From Legionella maioricensis (GTDB lineage: Bacteria; Pseudomonadota; Gammaproteobacteria; Legionellales; Legionellaceae), in NCBI RefSeq assembly GCF_023618015.1, contig NZ_JAJKBJ010000008.1:96363-160362 (forward strand): 64,000 bases of DNA, written 5' to 3'. How positions within the stretch are numbered: the stretch's first letter is position 1; every line of letters starts with the position of its first letter. Shown piece after piece: positions 8,011-16,150 of this stretch. The notes beneath the pieces were generated by a model, which was given only the letters and a program-made list of their open reading frames with translations, made no database searches and was not told where the DNA came from. The translations under genes and the position numbers were made by a program.

Positions 8011-8586
8011 ATGCAAGAAATTTCAAAACGTATTGCAAAAACATTAAAATCATTAAGACAAGAACGAGGTTGGAGTTTAGAAAAAACAGCGCTTGAAACC
8101 GGCGTTTCTAAAGCGATGCTCGGGCAAATTGAACGAGAAGAATCAAGTCCAACGATTTCTACCTTATGGAAAATTGCGAGCGGCTTTCAAGCCTCCTTTT
8201 CTTCGTTTATTGAAGACAGTCTGGATAATTCAACCAATCCTGCTTATAGGGCGGGACATGCTGAAACCTTGCATCCAGATGATGAAAAAATACGAGTACT
8301 GCCTCTATTTCCTTTTGATGAGCAGTTACATTTTGAATTGTTTGTTATTGAGTTATTGCCCGAATGTGAACATCTTTCACCTCCACATAAACATGGAGTC
8401 ATTGAGCATGTCATTGTTGTGGATGGAACCATTGAGCTTTTGTTAGGCGGGAGCTGGAAAACACTTTCTAAAGGAGAAGGGCTTCGTTTTAATGCCAATC
8501 AACCGCATGGCTACCGGAATCCAACCAATGAACTATCGCGCATCCATGATATTATTCATTACCCACCCCAATATAAATCGCCTTAA
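8011..8586 (+). CDS. XRE family transcriptional regulator with C-terminal cupin domain
   Basis: A protein of 191 residues. The N-terminal helix-turn-helix (LRQERGWSLEKTALETGVSKAMLGQIER, roughly residues 13-41) is of the Cro/C1 type. The C-terminal half is a cupin barrel with the HLSPPHKHGVIEH metal-site motif. Such regulators sense small ligands or metals. The start is the ATG at 8011; the frame upstream is open but has no better start. Divergent from the DUF2000-ybaK-alaX-kinase operon, which it most likely controls through the two palindromes. Its 3' end nearly touches the opposing kinase gene. Confidence 0.85.
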   Translation: MQEISKRIAKTLKSLRQERGWSLEKTALETGVSKAMLGQIEREESSPTISTLWKIASGFQASFSSFIEDSLDNSTNPAYRAGHAETLHPDDEKIRVLPLFPFDEQLHFELFVIELLPECEHLSPPHKHGVIEHVIVVDGTIELLLGGSWKTLSKGEGLRFNANQPHGYRNPTNELSRIHDIIHYPPQYKSP

Positions 8587-8590
8587 TCGA

Positions 8591-9544
8591 TTATGGTACA
8601 TAAAACAAAGGCGTTAATGCCATAGTTTTTAAGTCATGAAGCCACTCATTGCGTGGCTTTCCTCCTGGCGCTGTTTCTTCAAACCAGTTGTATTTACACC
8701 AAAGGTAGATATCCAAGCTTTTCATTTGCGAAAAATGATTCATTTCTTTTAATTCGTCTGAACTCAATGGCCGGATTTGCCTATACCCTTCTATAAACCA
8801 TTCAAACAAGGGTTTCCAGAGAGGCCATGGCTTATTGCATAAGTCCAAAAAAGGTTTAGCGATATCGGCAAGATACCAATGATAAACTGGCTCATCAAAA
8901 TCAATCAGATGAACGCTCTCACCATCATAAAGCACATTCCCAGGACGATGGTCCCCATGGGTTAGGCCAAAATGTGCTGAGTTTTTTGAAAAAGTTTTGA
9001 AGCGTGTCGTGATGGTTTGGTATAAATCCTGGATCAGAGCCTCTTCTTGACGCGCATAATCCCAAGTTTCACGCCACAAATCTTCCCAAGTTAAAAAATG
9101 ATGTTCCGATGCAACATAACTTTGCGAGGCTTGATGCAATAGACCTAGGGCGCGGCCCCATGTTAGATAAGCTTTTTTATCTGGATAATCAAAATTCATG
9201 ATTTGCCCTGGCACCTCACGGCAAACATGAACAAAAAATTCCAAATCATCTTGGTGTACCGTTTCGACATCATTTCCTTCTTGGGATACAACCGGTTCAC
9301 AAATAGGAACTTGATGCAAATATAAATGCTTCTGAAAATCAATGGCACTCAAAAGTTCATGAGCTTTTCGTATTTTTTCATGCGTCATGCGAAGGTAAAA
9401 GCCTTGGTTCTTAGATTCAAATCGATAAACACAGTTAATTTGATTATTGATAAGCTTAAGATGGGTAGGGTTTTTTACCCACTTATTAGCAGCACGATTC
9501 GCAGTTTCATCCGTAATTTTTTTTAATGTGGTCTCCCAAATCAT
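8591..9544 (-). CDS. APH-family phosphotransferase
   Basis: A 317-residue kinase-fold enzyme with the Brenner-type catalytic loop HGDHRPGNV (196-204) and the metal-binding LIDFDEP (213-219). Length fits the APH/homoserine-kinase-like group. Last gene of an operon with a GNAT, a kinase-GNAT fusion and a P-loop protein; its ATG overlaps the upstream stop by 4 bases. A remnant of a close paralogue lies at 4890-4994, so the gene was once duplicated. The substrate is unknown; an antibiotic or a sugar-like metabolite is possible. Confidence 0.8.
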   Translation of the reverse strand: MIWETTLKKITDETANRAANKWVKNPTHLKLINNQINCVYRFESKNQGFYLRMTHEKIRKAHELLSAIDFQKHLYLHQVPICEPVVSQEGNDVETVHQDDLEFFVHVCREVPGQIMNFDYPDKKAYLTWGRALGLLHQASQSYVASEHHFLTWEDLWRETWDYARQEEALIQDLYQTITTRFKTFSKNSAHFGLTHGDHRPGNVLYDGESVHLIDFDEPVYHWYLADIAKPFLDLCNKPWPLWKPLFEWFIEGYRQIRPLSSDELKEMNHFSQMKSLDIYLWCKYNWFEETAPGGKPRNEWLHDLKTMALTPLFYVP

Positions 9545-10107
9545 TCTTGAATACTCTTGTTTTTCAAATAATCAGCCCTAGATAATCGATAAAGCACATG
9601 CCGTTTCAAGGGACTGTTTTGCTCCAATTTGGGATGGTCAAAATCATCCTTTGGGTTATGTTGTAAACCAATTTTTTCCATAACACGTTTCGAAGCTAGA
9701 TTATTTACTGCTGTAAATGAAACTACTTCGGGAAGATTTAAAGAGGTAAATGCATAATGCAAAACCGCTTTTGCTCCCTCCGTAGCATAACCCTGATTCC
9801 AATGCGTTGAGGAAAGTCTCCAGCCAATTTCAACAGCGGGGGTAAAGTGTGCTTCAAAAGAAGGTGTCATTAATCCTAAAAATCCTATCATTTCCCCAGT
9901 ATTTTTTAGTTCAACAGCATACAAAGAAAATCCCTTCTCTTTATAATGTGCAATAATCCGCTCAATGCCTGCTTTTGTAGCACTCCTGTTCCCTATTCCT
10001 GGTAAAAATTGGCATACCTTTTTATCTTGATCAATAAGTGACATAGGATCAAGATCAGCTTCTCTCCAAGTACGTAAAATCAGACGGGAAGTTTCAAGAA
10101 TATTCAT
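9541..10107 (-). CDS. RimJ/RimL-type GNAT acetyltransferase
   Basis: A 188-residue protein of the Acetyltransf_3 group. ETSRLILRTWREADLDPM at the N-terminus is the group signature, followed by GWRLSSTHWNQGYATEGAKA (the acetyl-CoA loop) and SKRVMEKIGL. Members acetylate ribosomal protein N-termini or small molecules; the substrate cannot be told here. It overlaps both neighbours (4 and 14 bases), so it is made together with the two kinase-type enzymes. Confidence 0.85.
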   Translation of the reverse strand: MNILETSRLILRTWREADLDPMSLIDQDKKVCQFLPGIGNRSATKAGIERIIAHYKEKGFSLYAVELKNTGEMIGFLGLMTPSFEAHFTPAVEIGWRLSSTHWNQGYATEGAKAVLHYAFTSLNLPEVVSFTAVNNLASKRVMEKIGLQHNPKDDFDHPKLEQNSPLKRHVLYRLSRADYLKNKSIQE

Positions 10108-11230
10108 AGGAGCCTCTATAAGAAAGCATGTTTATCATGAGTAGGTAATTAGCGTCTTCACTGTATTGCGTGGGAAGAAAACCAGCCTTTTGATAGCACG
10201 CAATGGCTTGCTCGTTTCCAATTTGTGGATCAACCACAACGGCTTTAAATTTGTAGAGTTGTTCGGCAATAAAACGCCTTATAATTTGTCTGCCCAACCC
10301 TACTCCACGAAACGATGGCTCTGCAATAAAAAGGTCGATACCAGCCAATTGTTCAGGTGTTGCCTCGTCAAACAAGGAAGCATTATTTCCTGAAATTCCT
10401 TCGGGTAAATGGTCGGAAAGACAGTAATATTGAATAAAACCAATTGGTTTTTGATTCAAATAAATAATAAAACTTGGAACTGGATCAATGCCTTCAATTC
10501 TGGGCAAGTACTTAGTAACAATATCTTCTAAAGAAAACTGCTGATTTCGTGCATAACCTTGTTTCACCGTAGGCTCTGCAAACCATTGGGTCATTAAGTT
10601 CAAATCTCTTTGGCTCAATGGTTTAAATTCCAGATTCTGATTTTTACTGCCATAAATTAAGGAAGTCCAATCCAAAATACGACGCGCTGACTCCTCTGCT
10701 GAAAGGAGGCTCACATCTAGAGTCATTTCATACGGCTCTTTGCTAAAATAAACGTCTTCTTCAAACAGTCTTTTTGTAATGAGTGCCTCATCCTGTGTTT
10801 TAAAATAGCCTTTTCGATCTGAATATTTTAAACGTTTAACAAGCTCTGCATCATTACAAATCAATCGGATAGGAACAAACATAGCTTCCCGTTTTTGAGC
10901 AACGGTTTGTACTTGATTAAAAAACTCCTGATGCCAAGAATTATTTGCTAAGAGCTCATAGGTAATAACAAAGCTCATTTCTTTAGAACAAACCTCAATC
11001 ATAGTGTCAAAAATAACATCACGGGCCTTGTTAAGCGCTGCCCATCCTTTATCATCAAGAGACCAAAATACTTGAGCATCGTTACCTAGAAGTTTTAGAA
11101 CCGGATCGATCCAAGCATGGTGATGCGCTAATCGAAACTGAGAAGCCAGTGTTGTAATTGCCTCGCCTATGGTTTTTTTACCGGTACCTGCAATACCCAT
11201 CAAGAGTATCATCATATTCGTCGGCATCAT
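10094..11230 (-). CDS. P-loop kinase fused to an AAC(6')-like GNAT domain
   Basis: The N-terminal domain has a Walker A motif, GIAGTGKKT (12-20), and the AAA_33/zeta-toxin or nucleotide-kinase type of fold (VIFDTMIEV, RRILDW). From about residue 199 a GNAT domain starts (LEFKPLSQRDL), with the acetyl-CoA loop FRGVGLGRQII near residue 307. That domain most resembles the Acetyltransf_8 / AacA4 group of aminoglycoside 6'-N-acetyltransferases. One chain therefore has two transfer activities. Known bifunctional resistance enzymes share this logic, but this pairing is unfamiliar to me. Drug modification is inference. Confidence 0.75.
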   Translation of the reverse strand: MMPTNMMILLMGIAGTGKKTIGEAITTLASQFRLAHHHAWIDPVLKLLGNDAQVFWSLDDKGWAALNKARDVIFDTMIEVCSKEMSFVITYELLANNSWHQEFFNQVQTVAQKREAMFVPIRLICNDAELVKRLKYSDRKGYFKTQDEALITKRLFEEDVYFSKEPYEMTLDVSLLSAEESARRILDWTSLIYGSKNQNLEFKPLSQRDLNLMTQWFAEPTVKQGYARNQQFSLEDIVTKYLPRIEGIDPVPSFIIYLNQKPIGFIQYYCLSDHLPEGISGNNASLFDEATPEQLAGIDLFIAEPSFRGVGLGRQIIRRFIAEQLYKFKAVVVDPQIGNEQAIACYQKAGFLPTQYSEDANYLLMINMLSYRGSYEYS

Positions 11231-11233
11231 TTA

Positions 11234-11776
11234 TTAAAATCCTGTCACAATACTGTACTCTTCTTTATGTGTAAGCACACGCATCAAGTGCGCCACATCA
11301 TATGGACTACGCAGCTCAATGAATTTCACTTTTGGATATTGGTTCTTTAAAGCATTTAATAAGGGGTTAATCCGTTGTTCATAGTTCCACATATAACTTA
11401 ATAGCGACCATCGTACCGTTTCATTGCAACCAGCGGCTCTATCATCGATTTCTGAAGCCTTATAAAACAAGCGCTTAAACACCCGCCAATAACATAGCCA
11501 TTTGGGTAAATTAAAGTACAAGCACATGTCGGCTTCGCGATAACGCATCTCAAATGATCGACTGGAATTACCATCAATAATCCAGCAAGGCTTGGCAACT
11601 AATTCTTTTTGGAGTGACAAAAAATCCTCATATTCTCGTGGCACCCAGTCGGCAATAAAAAAATATTTATCTAAATGGAACAATGGAATATTTAGACTCT
11701 TTTGCAACATAACAGAAAAAGTGGACTTGCCACTTCCTGGTCTACCAATAATCATGATGCGTTGTAAGTTTATCAT
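11234..11776 (-). CDS. P-loop NTPase, adenylate-kinase-like (FlaR/topology-modulation group)
   Basis: A 180-residue protein with Walker A GRPGSGKST (11-19) and the nucleotide-kinase segment PLFHLDKYFF. WIIDGNSSRS and DMCLYFNLPKWLCYWRVFKR are typical of small kinases annotated as topology modulation protein or FlaR. A kinase acting on a nucleoside or small metabolite is more likely than a true topology function. First gene of the operon that includes the kinase-GNAT fusion, a GNAT and an APH-type kinase. Confidence 0.75.
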   Translation of the reverse strand: MINLQRIMIIGRPGSGKSTFSVMLQKSLNIPLFHLDKYFFIADWVPREYEDFLSLQKELVAKPCWIIDGNSSRSFEMRYREADMCLYFNLPKWLCYWRVFKRLFYKASEIDDRAAGCNETVRWSLLSYMWNYEQRINPLLNALKNQYPKVKFIELRSPYDVAHLMRVLTHKEEYSIVTGF

Positions 11777-11858
11777 TTCATTCAGAGTGTAATTTACAGT
11801 TTTCTTTTCTTATAGATGCAAATGATTGTTGTATTCATCCGCTACACTATCTAAAATT

Positions 11859-12317
11859 TTAAGTAGTCTGTTCTTCACTTAACTGTTTAAGTACGGTTTT
11901 TATCGTAGCATGGGAAAAACATCGGCCACTTAAGAAACGAGCCAATTTTGTATTTATCGCCTCATCTGTATCATTTTTAAATCCACGCATTTTTTTCCGA
12001 GCTTCATCCAGGGCGCGAACTTCTTCCAGTTCAATATGTTCTAAGATTTGCTCAATCACCTCTTCTTTAACGCCCTTTTGTTTTAATATTTGTTGAATAA
12101 AACGGTTTCCTTTATGGATATAACGGGCACTTAATGATTCAGCCAAACGATTATCATTAATTAAATGTAATTCCCGAAGGCGAACTATGGTTGCATGAAT
12201 CTGAGCATCTAACTCGGGCACATGCGAAAAATCCCTCTCTAATTGCCTTATGAGCTCTTTTTCACTGCAATAATGATTAAAAAGATATTTTATTGCTGAA
12301 TCGATGAGTGTATTCAT
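11859..12317 (-). CDS. recX: RecX-like regulator of RecA
   Basis: A 152-residue all-helical protein with the tandem three-helix repeats of RecX: SEKELIRQLERD, LIDDxRLAE-like LINDNRLAESLSARYIHKG, and SHATIKTVLKQL at the end. RecX binds RecA filaments and limits strand exchange. It is normally next to chromosomal recA; here it is divergent from a tyrosine recombinase, so it may be an element-borne copy that tunes SOS or recombination after transfer. Confidence 0.75.
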   Translation of the reverse strand: MNTLIDSAIKYLFNHYCSEKELIRQLERDFSHVPELDAQIHATIVRLRELHLINDNRLAESLSARYIHKGNRFIQQILKQKGVKEEVIEQILEHIELEEVRALDEARKKMRGFKNDTDEAINTKLARFLSGRCFSHATIKTVLKQLSEEQTT

Positions 12318-12416
12318 ACTAAAGCTCTACCATAAACCACAATTTTATTTTTGCTTTTGCCAAGACAGCCTGATTTATTTAGAATACCATTATAACAGGA
12401 AAATATTGAGTCTTTT

Positions 12417-13001
12417 ATGCCAAAAGAAGGAAAGGCCAGAGTCTTAAGTGAAGCAGAGTTTAAGCGACTGCTTATTGTTGCCAAAGATGGGCAATTCGCT
12501 ATAAGAAATAGTGCCCTTGTGTATTGTTCTTTTGGACTTGGATTGCGAGTGAAAGAAATCGCCTCTCTCACTATTGCAGATGTAGCCGATTACAACTATC
12601 AATTACTTGAAGAGATTTGTTTGAAGCGCTCAATGACCAAAGGTGAAAAACAACGTTACGCTTATCTTGCCAATGAAAAAATCCGCAAAGCACTCCAAGC
12701 TCATCTCGATACCCTAAAACCTGTTGCACGAGACAAACCCTTATTTCAGACCCAACGTAAAAGTCGCTTTACACCCAATAGTTTGCAAAAATGGTTCAAG
12801 TCACTCTATGATAAGGCAGGAATTATTGGAGCAAGTTCTCATTCTGGTAGACGTACTTTCATTACCCGCTTAATTGAGCAAGGCGCTGATATTAAAGCAG
12901 TCTCTCGCCTTGCAGGTCATGCCAACATTGTCACCACCGCAATTTATGTTGAAGACAACCCTGATCGCCTGAAACGTATTGCTAACTTGGCTACATTCTA
13001 A
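12417..13001 (+). CDS. Tyrosine recombinase/integrase (catalytic domain only)
   Basis: A 194-residue protein with the full catalytic set of the lambda-integrase/Xer family: R44 in GLGLRVKE, a Lys in TKGEKQR, H142-x-x-R145 in SSHSGRRTF, H168 in AGHANIVTT and the nucleophile Y177. The usual N-terminal SAM-like DNA-binding domain is missing, as in other short plasmid recombinases. It may resolve plasmid multimers or move the adjacent cargo. Its ATG follows a 99-bp gap divergent to recX, and its stop touches the next start (TAA then ATG). Confidence 0.85.
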   Translation: MPKEGKARVLSEAEFKRLLIVAKDGQFAIRNSALVYCSFGLGLRVKEIASLTIADVADYNYQLLEEICLKRSMTKGEKQRYAYLANEKIRKALQAHLDTLKPVARDKPLFQTQRKSRFTPNSLQKWFKSLYDKAGIIGASSHSGRRTFITRLIEQGADIKAVSRLAGHANIVTTAIYVEDNPDRLKRIANLATF

Positions 13002-13469
13002 ATGACACCATGGTTTATTACTTTACCTTGGTTACACTATTTGGATTTTACCTACAATGAAGTCTACCATGAGGCACGCTTTGAAAAAGACAAACGCTAT
13101 TATGTACTTCGTTTAGAGAAAGATTTACTAGATGATTGGACAATCACCGCTATTAACGGACGAATAAAATCCAAGTTGGGACAAAGAAGAATATTGGCTT
13201 TTTCAACGTACACAAATGCTTTTGCTCAATTCTTAATCATGATAAAAATCCGTTATCAGCATAATTATCGACTTAAAATTTTGTATAGTGAAAATATTTT
13301 TTCCCTTCACAATCTGCTGTTTCTTTTAGTATCACAAAAATATGCTAATAAAACCCATGCCAAAAGCAAGAGAAAACCAAGATCCGAGTTGAGTCAAAAT
13401 AATTGTTCCACGACTGTTCAAAACAACTTATCTCATACAAAAGCATTCCAACTTGACTTATTTTTTTAA
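13002..13469 (+). CDS. WGR-like domain protein
   Basis: A 155-residue protein starting directly after the recombinase stop. Residues 28-90 or so resemble the WGR fold: RYYVLRLEKDLLDDWTI, NGRIKSKLGQRR (the Trp of the name is replaced), then an alpha-helix ending KIRYQHNYRL. WGR domains bind DNA ends or nucleic acids in PARP-like and MolR proteins. The C-terminal third is Lys/Ser/Asn-rich and unknown. Coupling to the recombinase suggests an accessory DNA-binding role; this is a family-level guess. Confidence 0.55.
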   Translation: MTPWFITLPWLHYLDFTYNEVYHEARFEKDKRYYVLRLEKDLLDDWTITAINGRIKSKLGQRRILAFSTYTNAFAQFLIMIKIRYQHNYRLKILYSENIFSLHNLLFLLVSQKYANKTHAKSKRKPRSELSQNNCSTTVQNNLSHTKAFQLDLFF

Positions 13470-13690
13470 TTTCTAAAAAGAAAAGTGATCATTAAATAAT
13501 CAGACAGATTTAAGAGCGCTTTAATAGTGATTAGAAAGAAGCTGAGCTCTTGCCACACTTTACCATTCGCCGTAGTCCAATCGTCTCTTGAAGGTAAAAT
13601 TTGGAGGTCATTTTTTTCCAGTATACCAGTAAAATTATAACTACAGACTCGAGGGCAAACATCTTCTAATTTTTCCACATAGTTATCCAC
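13466..13690 (-). CDS. Possible small protein downstream of parB (doubtful)
   Basis: A 74-codon frame with a GTG start 25 bases after the second parB, same strand. The C-terminal half is hydrophobic. No family is recognised and there is no good ribosome-binding site. The 5' part contains two sequences close to DnaA boxes (TTTTCCACA and TTATCCACT), so the stretch may be regulatory rather than coding. Confidence 0.25.
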   Translation of the reverse strand: MDNYVEKLEDVCPRVCSYNFTGILEKNDLQILPSRDDWTTANGKVWQELSFFLITIKALLNLSDYLMITFLFRN

Positions 13691-13715
13691 TAATTTTGTG
13701 AATAAAAAAATAGCC

Positions 13716-14561
13716 CTACCCTTCCACCTTAAGATGGGCCATTAACCAATCTGCTTCCTCTAAAGAGTCAAAACTTATCACCACCCTACCTTTTCCTCCA
13801 TCATTAAAATGCATGTTAACTTTGGATGAAAGTTTTTTCGATAATTGTGCCATCCAATCTTTCGTTTTTTGTTCAAATTGGGGATCTAGAAAAAACTCTT
13901 GTTTATCTTCTGGCATATTTAAGCGCCGAACCAATTTTTCAGTTTCCCTAACGGATAAAGACTTATTGATAATTATTTTTGCTGTTTCTGCTTGTTGTAT
14001 GCTCGACAAACTTAATAAAGCTCTGGCATGCCCCATTTCTAGTAATCCCATTTTTAACATTTCTTTTACTTCATCCGTGAGAGTAAGCAATCTAAGAAGA
14101 TTAGTAACTGTTGTTCGCGATCTACCTAAAGTTTCAGCAACTTCACCATGCGTCATGTAACACTCTTCTATTAACCGCTGTATAGCTTGTGCTTCTTCCA
14201 ATGGGTTTAAATCTTCTCTTTGAATGTTTTCAATTAAAGAAACTGCCATCCCGTTTGCTTTATTATATTTTCTGATGATTGCAGGGATTTTTTCTAATCC
14301 TACTATTTTAGCTGCACGCCAACGCCGTTCACCCGCAATAATTTGATATTCATTCCTATTATGATCTCTTTCTTTGACAAGAATAGGCTGTATAATCCCA
14401 TGCTGTCGAATTGACGAGGCCAGTTCTTCTAGTGAAGCATCGCTAAAAAACTTTCTAGCCTGATTTTGATCTGGATAAATTTTTGATAAACACAGATCAA
14501 TTGCTTCCAAGGATTGTATGTCATTTTTTAGATTAATTGGTTCAAAGGCAGGAAATTTCAT
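13716..14561 (-). CDS. parB: ParB/Spo0J-type partition protein
   Basis: A 281-residue protein with the ParB N-terminal CTPase fold: PILVKERD, the AGERRWRAAK signature (76-85) and IENIQREDLNPLEEA. A helix-turn-helix follows at about 138-162 (HGEVAETLGRSRTTVTNLL). It looks like a chromosomal-type ParB. It is the last gene of the parA-parB-rep operon, which already contains another ParB-like protein, so one may serve partition and the other replication control. No parS site was identified. Confidence 0.85.
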   Translation of the reverse strand: MKFPAFEPINLKNDIQSLEAIDLCLSKIYPDQNQARKFFSDASLEELASSIRQHGIIQPILVKERDHNRNEYQIIAGERRWRAAKIVGLEKIPAIIRKYNKANGMAVSLIENIQREDLNPLEEAQAIQRLIEECYMTHGEVAETLGRSRTTVTNLLRLLTLTDEVKEMLKMGLLEMGHARALLSLSSIQQAETAKIIINKSLSVRETEKLVRRLNMPEDKQEFFLDPQFEQKTKDWMAQLSKKLSSKVNMHFNDGGKGRVVISFDSLEEADWLMAHLKVEG

Positions 14562-14562
14562 A

Positions 14563-15744
14563 TTAAACCGCCTCCATTTTAATTGGCTTCTCTAAATAAT
14601 GTTGCTTTAATTTTTCTCGGGTTTCCAGAACAAATTTCTGCATGTTTTTAACATGCTCTTGATTATCTCCAGCTTTAGTATAACCTGATAGTTTTTCCCA
14701 ATGATTAAGCTCTGCCTGTAAAGCGAATAATTTCTTTTCCCACTCAATTTGTTCATTAGATTCTTTTTCTTGAGAACCGTCTGGCTTAGATTCTTCCTTG
14801 AATTTATAATCATATTTTAAAGCACTAATAAAATATGGAATTGGATAAAAACCTGTGCGCTCTTTTTTTGCATATTTCTTGGTATAGTTAATCTTCTCTT
14901 GAATATATTCTTCTGAGTAGTTATTTATAATATTTTCTAATATAGACTCATTTAATATACCAAAAGTTACTTTTATTTCTTTATGCATCTTCTCATTTTC
15001 ATAATCAATACAGCTGACTTCTGATTTTATTGTATTTTTTTTATTCTGGACTAACACCTCAAATCCAGTAATTTTTCTACCAACTCTTATTGGATCCAAA
15101 CTAACAGCAAAATTAGCTCGATCATTAACCTCTTCTAATGAAGGCGAAATGACATTTCTTGTAAGTTCCCGCATACTTGGATATTTATCTTCAGGAACTC
15201 CTAAAATTTTTCTAAATGTATCTAACGAAATAATTTTATTTTTTTGTAAGTTAATAAACCGTGTACTATTTTCATAAAGAGCATGACCATATTTCGATTC
15301 AAATTCAGATTGCAGATCAATGTCAATAGTACCGTATATAGATGGATTAACTAGTAAATCAAGCATGATTTTATGAAAAGAAAAATTGATGGTATTATCC
15401 TGATAGAACGTAGGTGCTCCATGTAAAACTCGTAAATTTAAAAAAGAGATATCTGTAGGTACCTTATCTTTCAATAAATTCCATTCTATTTTTAATGATG
15501 CCAACCCATCAATGGACTCTTTTAGATATTGGGTATTATTACTATTGAACTTAACTGCTTTTAACAGCATAGAAAAAGGCATATTGCATTCGACAGCGAC
15601 CGAATTTTGATGGTTATTTATGCGGCCATCTCCTTTTATTGCTTCATACAAAAGCACATTGACAATTTTCCGTTGCAATACACTCATTAAAGAGTATGCA
15701 TGAATAATTGTTACATGTTTACGTATTGTTTTTTCAGCGAACAT
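14563..15744 (-). CDS. rep: Plasmid replication initiator, Rep_3 (RepB) family
   Basis: A 393-residue initiator. The N-terminal part (VTIIHAYSLMSVLQRKIVNV) and the middle LHGAPTFYQ and STRFINLQKNKIISLDTFRKILGVPE segments fit the two winged-helix domains of Rep_3 proteins, which bind iterons as monomers and autoregulate as dimers. The matching iterons lie at 18278-18417. The gene is inside the par operon, one base from the second parB, so copy number and partition are co-expressed. A tail of about 60 residues after the winged helices is Lys/Glu-rich. Confidence 0.85.
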   Translation of the reverse strand: MFAEKTIRKHVTIIHAYSLMSVLQRKIVNVLLYEAIKGDGRINNHQNSVAVECNMPFSMLLKAVKFNSNNTQYLKESIDGLASLKIEWNLLKDKVPTDISFLNLRVLHGAPTFYQDNTINFSFHKIMLDLLVNPSIYGTIDIDLQSEFESKYGHALYENSTRFINLQKNKIISLDTFRKILGVPEDKYPSMRELTRNVISPSLEEVNDRANFAVSLDPIRVGRKITGFEVLVQNKKNTIKSEVSCIDYENEKMHKEIKVTFGILNESILENIINNYSEEYIQEKINYTKKYAKKERTGFYPIPYFISALKYDYKFKEESKPDGSQEKESNEQIEWEKKLFALQAELNHWEKLSGYTKAGDNQEHVKNMQKFVLETREKLKQHYLEKPIKMEAV

Positions 15745-15769
15745 TACCCATTCCGTTTGGCCTTTTTTC

Positions 15770-16150
15770 TTATTTTTTCCTCATCATTCTACTCAAAATA
15801 GCAGCGCGTATTATGGCAGTTTGAGGGCCTCTTATATCAGGATATTCCTTTACAACTTCATTTCTCATATCAGAAAAAAAACATCGTTGCTTAAATGTCA
15901 TATAAATTTTATCAAATACAAAATTTTCACTATTCCCTTCTGCATTGAGTACCATTTCTTTGTAATCAGGATTTTCCTTTAACATTATGATGGCTTCGTT
16001 TACCCAATCAGTTTTCTTTTTTAAATTATATTTTTCAGAATTTAACAGAATTTCTCTGAGTGACTCTTTAATTTCTTTATTAATAGTAAATGTAATAATT
16101 TTCTTATCGTCTTCATTATTATTGAGTTTCAGTTTATTCATTTTAATCAC
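15770..16150 (-). CDS. Small basic plasmid protein, unknown
   Basis: A protein of 126 residues starting at a GTG that overlaps the upstream parB stop (GTGA); an ATG three codons later is also possible. IITFTINKEIKESLREIL followed by a helix (KKTDWVNEAIIML) looks like a ribbon-helix-helix or ParG-type DNA-binding arrangement. The rest is charged. Its place between parB and rep suggests a regulator of the operon or of replication. Function is not established. Confidence 0.5.
   Translation of the reverse strand: MIKMNKLKLNNNEDDKKIITFTINKEIKESLREILLNSEKYNLKKKTDWVNEAIIMLKENPDYKEMVLNAEGNSENFVFDKIYMTFKQRCFFSDMRNEVVKEYPDIRGPQTAIIRAAILSRMMRKK

Noticed and set aside
13400..13425. TGTTCCACG as a parS site
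   Set aside because: Only half of the palindrome is present and it lies inside a coding frame.
13660..13690. DnaA-box-like TTTTCCACA and TTATCCACT as an origin
   Set aside because: Only two boxes and no iterons here. The iteron array at 18278-18417 is a far better origin.
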